This document shows, piece after piece, positions 57,387 to 64,000 of a DNA stretch of 64,000 nucleotides; the first letter of the stretch is position 1, and every line of letters starts with the position of its first letter. Below the pieces are notes generated by a model that made no database searches, was not told the origin of the DNA, and saw only the letters and a program-made list of their open reading frames with translations. This stretch comes from Flaccisagitta enflata. Lineage: Eukaryota; Chaetognatha; Sagittoidea; Aphragmophora. Location: positions 81,592,001 to 81,656,000 of the forward strand of contig OZ231127.1 of assembly GCA_965153355.1 (NCBI GenBank). Direction: 5' to 3'. A program made the translations under genes and the position numbers.

Positions 57387-57544
57387 CACTGCTTCTTTTT
57401 TTACTTTCTTTTTTTCTCACATTGATTTTTTTTGTTAAAAACTAAGCTATAGATATATATCAAAAAGTCGAAGACAATTTATTGACTTCTTTTAAAACAG
57501 CTTTTCCTCAGTCGCTGTTGCAGCAAAATCTCACAAATTATTTA

Positions 57545-57627
57545 ATGCCACGTGCATGGCTCGAACCTGTGAAAACACTATTCAACTTTCTCGGGTTCTG
57601 TACGATAACCACTCACCCATGCAACAC
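57545..57627 (-). repeat. tRNA-like sequence 1 (SINE head or tRNA relic)
   Basis: On the minus strand: A-box-like TGGGTGAGTGG (57,609-57,619) and B-box-like GGTTCGAGCCA (57,557-57,567), each one mismatch from consensus. No acceptor stem pairing is evident. Confidence 0.5.
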
Positions 57628-57689
57628 AATTTCTTTTTGCTTAAAACTTTTGATAAAACCTTTCATACAGAAAATTACTTTTACCAAAA

Positions 57690-57768
57690 GACGCAGGGTT
57701 TGAACCCTTGTGAGATAACAAATTGGTCCGGGGGTTAACATGCTATCCCCTCAGCCACCAAGGCCTCG
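57690..57768 (-). repeat. tRNA-like sequence 2
   Basis: A box TGGCTGAGGGG (consensus match) and B box GGTTCAAACCC with a T-arm-like GGG/CCC stem. Confidence 0.55.
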
Positions 57769-57844
57769 ATAACTTGTTGTTTGGCATGAGAGTCATTACA
57801 TATCCGCGGCATTTCTCAACTAAAAAGTGCAAAAGATGACTTTC

Positions 57845-57922
57845 AATGGGATCGAACCCATGCAGGACCATTTCATGCTTCTATTCAGTCGTTGATTCTA
57901 ACCACTCAGCCATCAAGACCCA
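57845..57922 (-). repeat. tRNA-like sequence 3 (best preserved)
   Basis: A box TGGCTGAGTGG and B box GGTTCGATCCC both match consensus. The T arm ATGGG-TTCGATC-CCCAT is perfect. The acceptor stem does not pair, so it is tRNA-derived rather than a working tRNA. Confidence 0.6.
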
Positions 57923-58004
57923 TATCGTTGATCGCGTTTCTTTTCCTTCACAAATTTAACATTATAAAAGCAGCTGCAAAAAAAAAAACACATGAATACA
58001 TATT

Positions 58005-58092
58005 TGTAGGGTTGGAACTGGTGAAAGTGTCGATGCAAGCTTACCCAAATATTTCTCAAGTCCAACGCTTTGACCATTTGGCCACTAAAGAA
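58005..58092 (-). repeat. tRNA-like sequence 4
   Basis: A box TGGCCAAATGG (consensus match) and degraded B box AGTTCCAACCC. Same orientation and similar spacing (142-163 bp) as 1-3. Confidence 0.45.
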
Positions 58093-58269
58093 CCTGATAT
58101 ATAACAATTTTGGGAGGCGACGCAATTTTACATTTTTGCCACATAAGGAGAGGCAGAATTGATCTAATATTTACAATGTACATTTCAGGATGCAACTTGG
58201 CTCCGTGGTATGGAGTTTTCATTAAACGTGATGCGAGTGCAGGGGTTCGTTTCCCTCTCATGTAACCTT

Positions 58270-58558
58270 TTTTTAAGTGCGTCCTCGCACTTCTATAAGA
58301 GGTCATGTCCGTCGGTCTGTCGGTCTGTCGGTAACGCAATCGTTTGAAATGCGCAAAACGGCTGATTCTGACGTATCTCTTCATTCCTATCACCTTTCAT
58401 GCCTCACCACATTCATTGTCATTCATTCATTCATTCATTCATTCATTCATTCATTAAAAACGTTCATTCATAAAAAACGTTCATTCATAAAAAACGTTCA
58501 TTCACAAATTCTTAATCAAGCGAGGCGCACTTATTGGCCTTCACTTGGCCTTGTTCAA
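58270..58558 (-). repeat. Family S repeat, AAGTGCG subtype, with (CATT)n inside
   Basis: AAGTGCGTCCTCGCACTT hairpin at the left, GTCGGTCTGTCGG units, a CATT microsatellite (58,420-58,454), the distal arm CGCACTT and the inverted leader CACTTGGCCTTGTT. Confidence 0.78.
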
Positions 58559-58611
58559 CAGTGACCACCTGAACTTGATTTATAAGTCATTTGAAAACTC
58601 ATGCAGTGGTG

Positions 58612-58690
58612 TGATGCGGTGGCGCAATGAGCAAAGGTGTCATGAAAGATGGCGAAACGATGTCAGAATGCGTTCAAGGCACCTCTTATG
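58612..58690 (+). repeat. tRNA-like sequence 5, weak
   Basis: TGGCGCAATGA resembles an A box and GCGTTCAAGGC a B box. Confidence 0.3.
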
Positions 58691-58762
58691 TCTAACTTTT
58701 TAAAAATCTACTCTCAAATGGCAGAAACCATAAATTTTTATAACCTTAGCCATCATGGAAGC

Positions 58763-58848
58763 AAGGTGGCGTGGCGGGTAGGCGGCATGGATGTTTCTGA
58801 GGACCTGGTCACTAGCCCTGGGGTCCCGGGATCACGCCTTCTTATTGC
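58763..58848 (+). repeat. tRNA-like sequence 6
   Basis: GGTGGCGTGGCGGGTAGGC (A-box region) and GGGTCCCGGGATCACGCC (B-box region). Confidence 0.45.
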
Positions 58849-58911
58849 AGTTCTTTTTTGCAGTTCCTGTAAAACATTTGTCATAAGTGGCTAACTTTCA
58901 CATCGAAGAGT

Positions 58912-58990
58912 GTGTCGCCGTGGCGTAGTGGGTAGGATGGTGAACGTAGCCTTCAATAACAGTTAGAACAATGCGTTCTAGTCTTGATAG
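58912..58990 (+). repeat. tRNA-like sequence 7
   Basis: CCGTGGCGTAGTGGGTAGGA matches the A box. The B-box region TGCGTTCTAGTCTTG is degraded. Confidence 0.45.
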
Positions 58991-59210
58991 AGAAGATTTT
59001 TTTTTCAACCACCATTCTTGAAATATCTCGATCTGAATATCGAGATAATAATATCTCGATACAGTTGCCCAATGCGACAACCCCTCTAGAGTATAGAAAC
59101 ACTTGATGCTTAAGATTTACTTGAGGATTGCCGTCAATCTTTCTGTCTGTCTGGCTATGAGTTTGCGGTCCTTGAAAGTTTCTGTCTCCCTCTTTTAATT
59201 TTCTGACAAG

Positions 59211-59376
<166 letters not shown>

Positions 59377-59501
59377 TCTTTCGTAATTGTTAGAAATTTG
59401 TCTCAATCAAAAAAAAAACAAGTCTTTCCAGTTGGTCATGAAGGGTGACAATTTATTGAAAATGATCCTGCCGCGTCATCGCTGATTCTGATGCTTAATA
59501 G

Positions 59502-59735
59502 GACGTCATCAGTTCTACTGCCGCTGCTGACAACGCCCCCGACGTCGATGCTGCCCTCAACACCCTTGACGGTGCTGCCATCTCTGCCCTCTGCAACCGC
59601 AACGTGGCAGAATGGAATTCAGAAAGGGAAAACCGTCCCGCACTCTTCAGTATAACTCAGCTTCATTCCCACGTTCGCTTTCGTGCATCTAACGCCAAGG
59701 ATTTAATTTCTAAAAACGTTTTCGCCTCTTTTTAG
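59502..59735 (+). CDS. Possible terminal exon whose stop lies in a family S repeat
   Basis: The frame VISSTAAADNAPDVDAALNT, then LDGAAISALCNRNVAEWNSE, continues to NAKDLISKNVFASF and TAG at 59,733-59,735. GC-rich third positions and mixed composition stand out from the surroundings. A possible acceptor is AATAG before GACGTCATC. The TAG is part of the TTTTTAGTCGCG end of a family S copy. Protein family not recognised; no partner exon proven. Confidence 0.35.
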   Translation, partial: DVISSTAAADNAPDVDAALNTLDGAAISALCNRNVAEWNSERENRPALFSITQLHSHVRFRASNAKDLISKNVFASF

Positions 59736-59795
59736 TCGCGAATACAAGACTCGGAAAGAGTTGCTGTGTCAATCCGTCGCGTCGGTCCGTCCATC
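59731..59795 (-). repeat. Family S fragment
   Basis: TTTTTAGTCGCGAATACAAG and GGAAAGAGTTGCTGTGTC, then CGTCGGTCCGTCC. Truncated by the next copy. Confidence 0.65.
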
Positions 59796-59805
59796 CATAA
59801 CATTT

Positions 59806-59966
59806 TTAGTTGCGGACACGCAACTCTATAAGAGGCTTTGTCCGTCCGTCCGTCCATCCGTTGGTTGGTCGGTCGGTCCGTGGACACGAGTCGAAAAGTG
59901 AGGAAACGCGCATTTCCGCCCCTGCCCACCCGTCCGCAACTGGTGGCCGTGTATCCGGTCTTGTTA
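59806..59966 (-). repeat. Family S repeat, AGTTGCGGAC subtype
   Basis: AGTTGCGGACACGCAACT hairpin, GTCCGTCC units, the distal arm GTCCGCAACT and the inverted leader. Arms pair perfectly. Confidence 0.88.
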
Positions 59967-60554
59967 ATTGCCTTTTTGGTTGTTTTAAAGTTAGTCAGAC
60001 TAGTCAGTTGAAAATCGGACAACATTACTACCCAACCCTATCTTAATAAAGGATGAGAGCTTTCGGAGCTCTCAATGGTGCTTAAAACCGGACCCGTCAA
60101 AATCCATCTGGGTCTTTCTGTCGTCATTATTTAACTAAATCTAGCCACAGCTTGTATTATGTGAGAGGATTATAGAACATGTTCTGGCAAACATTTGTAT
60201 CATTTCTAAGGCTAAAAAAATTTAATTTTTCAATAACTGATAAGATTTGAGCTTTGGAATTTGATATCACTTATTTGTCATTGTCACTGTGAAGAATTGA
60301 CGAAAGTTTCTCCCTGATGCTAGATATAATCACCCGCGACGAACAGTCAGTCCCATTCCCGCATTTATCCATGTAATCGAATCTCATGTGACGAGATAAA
60401 GCAACTCAAAACGAAGAAGCATGGGGTATGGATGGGGGTTGGATGCCCCTGCCCACCCGTCACTTGTTTTTCTCTCCCTCTTTCTCTCAGCATTTACGAC
60501 TTTTTTCCTATGGCGATTAGCCGCCTTTTTTGGTACGATAATCTGAACATTCTA
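59967..60554. other. Intergenic, no gene
   Basis: A short perfect hairpin GAGAGCT-TTCGG-AGCTCTC lies at about 60,055-60,073. 60,424-60,470 holds a fragment of the ATGGGGGTTGGATGCCCCTG repeat also seen at 5,850. Confidence 0.5.
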
Positions 60555-60799
60555 CAGGGTGTTTTGCGAGTATTGACCGATTAAGAATCAACATAACTTT
60601 TCTGCTAGTTGACTTTAAAAAAAGTTGTTTTCTTTAAACTCCCATCGCTCCCAATCCAAAAAACGCAAATACAAAAAATCGGTGACATAAAAAAACTGCA
60701 CTTTAAGATCTAATCAGACCTTTTTTCAGAATTGGATTAACTTTTCTAGGAGAAAAGTTATGTCGATTCTTAATCGGTCAATACGCGCAAAACACCCTG
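60555..60799. mobile_element. Mariner-type MITE (CAGGGTGTTTTGCG ends)
   Basis: CAGGGTGTTTTGCGAGTATT at the left and its near-perfect complement at the right (arms about 48 bp), flanked by TA (60,553-60,554 and 60,800-60,801). CAGGGTGT termini are typical of mariner-like elements. 245 bp, no transposase. Confidence 0.9.
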
Positions 60800-61039
60800 T
60801 ATCTCTCAACGACCAAAGCAAACAAAGCTGATGTTAAAATGACAGTACTATAAAAAGGTCAGCACACTTGGGTAACAGATCAAAATGTATTATTTTACCG
60901 GCCATGCTGTTTCTGTATCGGCCCGCTGAAATTTTGAGGAGCGGGCCCGGTCGGCCTGCTCAGAGATATGACCAAGAAAAGGCCTGTGGCTTTACATTTT
61001 GCTCATTCTGAGCGTCCAGGCTGGCGTAATGCTGCTGCG

Positions 61040-61172
61040 GCTTTTGCTGCTTCCGCTTCTGCCGCCTCTTCGGCTACAACGCCGAAAATTGGAATGAAGG
61101 TGTGGTGCGGAAGGACGGAGGAGTTCGCATCGCGATGGCCACTCTCAAAGCTGACGTCTATCAGGAATCTCT
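61040..61172 (+). CDS. Possible exon ending just before a family S repeat
   Basis: In one plus frame RLFGYNAENWNEGVVRKDGG continues VRIAMATLKADVYQESL and stops at TGA (about 61,170). A second frame (60,968-61,306) and the minus strand are also open, so frame choice is uncertain. No family recognised. Confidence 0.25.
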
Positions 61173-61189
61173 TTGATAACTTTCTCTCT

Positions 61190-61335
61190 ATTTTTAAGTG
61201 CGTCCTCGCACTTTTATTAGAGGTCATGTCCGTCGGTCGGTTGGTTGGTTGGTCGGTCGGTTGTTCGGTCGGTCACGCGAACTTTGGAAATGAGCAAAAC
61301 GACTGATTCTGACGCATTTCGTCATTTATAAGTTA
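61190..61335 (-). repeat. Family S repeat, AAGTGCG subtype
   Basis: AAGTGCGTCCTCGCACTT hairpin, TTATTAGAGGTCATGTCC, GTCGGTTGG units and AAAACGACTGATTCTGACGC as in 58,270. The distal arm is not found before the gap. Confidence 0.75.
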
Positions 61336-61385
61336 CGCCCACGAGTTTCAACTGGCACTGTCTATGAGCGTCTATCTGACTGACG

Positions 61386-61418
61386 NNNNNNNNNNNNNNN
61401 NNNNNNNNNNNNNNNNNN
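61386..61418. other. Assembly gap (33 N)
   Basis: A run of N just outside the hAT-like element. Confidence 1.
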
Positions 61419-61443
61419 AAAACCCGGACCCCTGACTACCGGT

Positions 61444-62555
61444 CAGCGGCGTAGGAGGAGGGGCGTCAGGGGCGTCAGCTGACGCCCCTACAGTCGGACA
61501 CAGATGGCAGTCGGACACAGATGGCAGTCGGACACAGATGGCAGTCTGATACAATTGTTCAAAAAAAAATAATAGAAAAAAAGTAAGGGAAAAAAGACTG
61601 AAAAAAGAAAAAAAAAACAAATGGGACTGAAATAAAGGTTTTACAGGGTAAGAAAAAAGAAAGAAAGAAAGATATAAAGATAAAAAGAAAAAAAGATAGA
61701 AAGAAAAAAAAGGACAAAGAAAAAAAGAAAGAAAAAAAGAATGAGAGAAAAGAAAGAAGAAATAAGAGAGGAAAGAAAACGGGAAAGTAAGGTTGTTTTG
61801 TCCCGTTGACTCTGAAAAATATGAAAGAAAGAGAAGGAGAAAAAATGAAATGGGAGAAAAAAAAGTAGAAAAGAAAGTAAGGTTTTGTCCTGTTGACCCT
61901 GAAAAACTGTGCTGTCACTAGTAGTAACAGATTTGAGTCACTTTAGTGTAGATACAAAGCCAGTCTTAAATAGATCTTAAAAACTCAATAAAAATGAGTG
62001 GAAATGAATGTTATTGAAATAGGTTCCCCTCAGGGAAATATGGCCAGGGGAGGCACTCAGGCTAAGATCTGTAAATTATATCAATCATCAAAACATATTA
62101 GATTATTGAAATATTCTTATAATCAATTTTTTACATTCAAAGATTCTTTTCATCTCTTGAAATTTTTTTTTTTGTCTTGATACTTTTTCTTTTTTATATA
62201 TATCTTTTTTTAATCTGATGAATTTTTTTCCACATGATAACATTTTTCATCATCTTCAAGATAATTTTTTATACTTTTATCCTAACAAATTTTTTAATCA
62301 TTTTTTAAACTTTTTTTTCTTTTCTTTTTTCTATGATTTTTTTTTTCAAACTATCAAGTGACATCTCAACTGTTTTTTCTCCCTCTGTATTGATAGCTGC
62401 AACCCACCCCTGCAGCGATTAAACTACATGTTATTCACCCACTTTTTTCACTGTTATGTGAATAAAAGCAATTATATAGTGAGTCGGACACAGTATTGAG
62501 TCGGACACAGATTGGGGCCTGACGCCCCTGCCCATTTTCCTGCCCTACGCCGCTG
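61444..62555. mobile_element. hAT-like non-autonomous element, 1,112 bp
   Basis: Ends CAGCGGCGTAGG and CCTACGCCGCTG with the exact 8-bp target duplication CTACCGGT on both sides (61,436-61,443 and 62,556-62,563), as in hAT transposons. Subterminal 17-bp repeats (CAGTCGGACACAGATGG, three or four at the left; GAGTCGGACACAG twice at the right) could be transposase binding sites (inference). Inside are a GTTTTGTCCYGTTGACYCTG direct repeat and AT-rich DNA. No transposase frame. Confidence 0.92.
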
Positions 62556-62563
62556 CTACCGGT

Positions 62564-63863
62564 TCCACTTATTCCTATTGACACTGTATATTCTACCATC
62601 TAGAACAAAAGTAAAAGAACAAAATATAATGCACTAAAAATTATCTTCGAAATAATTGATAAAATTTCCTTCATCTTTTCTGTTTTTGACTATAATTGAC
62701 TATTAATCTTTCATACTTGAATTTGAAAAAAAACATTATTTGAGTTTTAACTGAAATAAAAATGCCAATGTAATTGATTAATCTAGCCTATTAGTAAATT
62801 CCTCCTAATCAAATCATATTTCACTTATTGAGATACAATTAGAAAAATAAATTCTCATATTTTCATGTTCCTACCATTATTTTTTTTTAATATTAAATAA
62901 AATAAGTTTCTTTTTTACTAAGAAAATAAGATTTTTAAAAAAAATTATATAATTCATTTTGTCCACCAACTATTGTTCCAGATAGATAGTACCGCAGAAA
63001 AAAAACTATCTTTTAATGCCTGTATTTACCGCCTACGCGCATCTCTACAATTGCGAAACTGTGTCCGTCCGTTGATTCTTTAGTCTGTGACGTCCATCTG
63101 TCCAATTCGCCAGCAAAAACATATGCTACTACATTGACCGACTAAACCGTCCCGATAATTCAAGTTTCAACCAACGAACAGACTTTTTAAGTATCAATAC
63201 GAGAAACCAAATTTCGATTATTTTTGTATGCAATTATTTCACGGTAAAATGATGTACATCAGCTAAATTGGCTTAAATAGGTTAGAAAAGTGGGAGTGAG
63301 TTTAAACGGTTAAAAAAGTTTTTCTTTACAATGAATCGCACATCGAAGCTAAGCCCGCCTTTATTAAGAAGTGGAAAAAAAAACAAATAAAAAACCACAT
63401 CAGGTTGAGATTTTACATCGGAGGGCGTCAAACGAAAACTTGTTCAGGAAGTGAGAATTCATTTTTCGAGAGATGCATTCCGGCCATTTCATTCAATCCA
63501 GATTGTCTGAGTCTGTCTCAGGTCGGCGTTATCGAAGGTGTTGATAAGATAATTCAACAGCACACACAAAACACTGCAAAACACATTCCTTTGATATCGG
63601 TCGAAGAAAAACGAACGATTCCGAAGATTGAAGACTAAGATTAAAGTGAGCGTGAAATACAAAACAAAGAATAAAATGATAAAAGGCGAAGATGATCGAT
63701 ACGATTGATTTGGTTTAAAGCTACAATGGTTGATAAAAATAATCATTGTAACTTACTAGAGTGATTTCTTCAGGGAATGTAAACGAATAAAAACCACTTG
63801 AAATAAACCTGTTTTTATTTCTAAGAATGATGAGGGTTAGTAGGATCTGGTAATCCTGGCATA
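62564..63863. other. AT-rich intergenic DNA, no gene established
   Basis: A family S-like fragment lies at 63,035-63,080 (GCGCATCTCTACAATTGCGA then GTCCGTCC). A 77-codon plus frame at 63,405-63,638 has no recognisable features. Confidence 0.5.
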
Positions 63864-64000
63864 CACTCTTTTTTTTTATAAGAACCTAGTTTATAAGAAC
63901 ATCAAGGCTTCGAATGGCTCCAAAATTAAGAACATCTTAAGAACATACAAAGGCTTGAAATCTTAGGAAAAAAAATTCGCTTACGATTGTATTTAAAAAA
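63864..64000. mobile_element. MITE, CACTTTT family, left end (runs off window)
   Basis: TA (63,862-63,863), then CACTCTTTTTTTTTATAAGA, ATAAGAACATCAAGGCTTCG and TTAAGAACAT motifs. The right end is outside the window. Confidence 0.75.

Noticed and set aside
60055-60073. Possible histone-type 3' stem-loop (GAGAGCT-TTCGG-AGCTCTC)
   Set aside because: Stem and loop sequences do not fit the histone consensus and no histone frame is nearby.
63405-63638. 77-codon plus-strand frame
   Set aside because: No recognisable motif or splice context; AT-rich surroundings give many such frames.

Overview
The window looks like nuclear DNA of an animal, most likely a marine invertebrate. The grounds are spliced genes with GT-AG introns, very dense di- to hexanucleotide microsatellites, minisatellites and satellites, many small TIR (terminal inverted repeat) transposons, and two protein families that I know only as multicopy orphan genes of cnidarians, echinoderms, amphioxus and fish. 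The species cannot be named. There is no sign of bacterial gene organisation, and one assembly gap of 33 Ns lies at 61,386-61,418.

Layout. 0-11 kb: intergenic repeats, TA-flanked MITEs, a 22-bp array split by a hAT-like element with 8-bp target duplications, then about 3 kb of polypyrimidine tract holding a 740-bp foldback element. 11-22 kb: microsatellites, more MITEs, a 112-bp satellite, and many copies of a short repeat (here family S) whose end stems covary. 22-24.4 kb: an orphan C-terminal exon of a Cys-rich protein family, then a foldback element. 24.8-32.2 kb, minus strand: the one gene I can reconstruct in full, eight exons whose lengths sum to 2,670 nt, i.e. 889 codons plus stop. 32.2-42.2 kb: a roughly 10-kb composite repeat (segments E and B) carrying a decayed gene. 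42.2-44.9 kb: spacer with another foldback and family S copies. 44.9-56.0 kb: a second copy of the composite, inverted and circularly permuted. 56-64 kb: tRNA-like sequences, two coding-like stretches, a mariner-type MITE and a 1.1-kb hAT-like element.

How the parts relate. The 8-exon gene is interrupted by repeats in almost every intron. Intron 6 has near-perfect terminal inverted repeats starting exactly at the donor GT, and its acceptor AG lies in what looks like the target-site duplication, so it reads as an intron made by a DNA transposon (introner-like). The composite carries a broken gene with DG, EADTR and DSDV blocks resembling a FEN/XPG-type PIN nuclease; the matching C-terminus is missing there but present as the separate exon at 23 kb. 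A 425-bp MITE sits in the minisatellite of the right composite, flanked by TA on both sides.

Most other long open frames (Leu-Ser, Cys-Val, His-Thr, Arg-Glu, Pro-Val-Leu-Ser-Ser-Arg proteins) are translations of simple or tandem repeats and are not called as genes.
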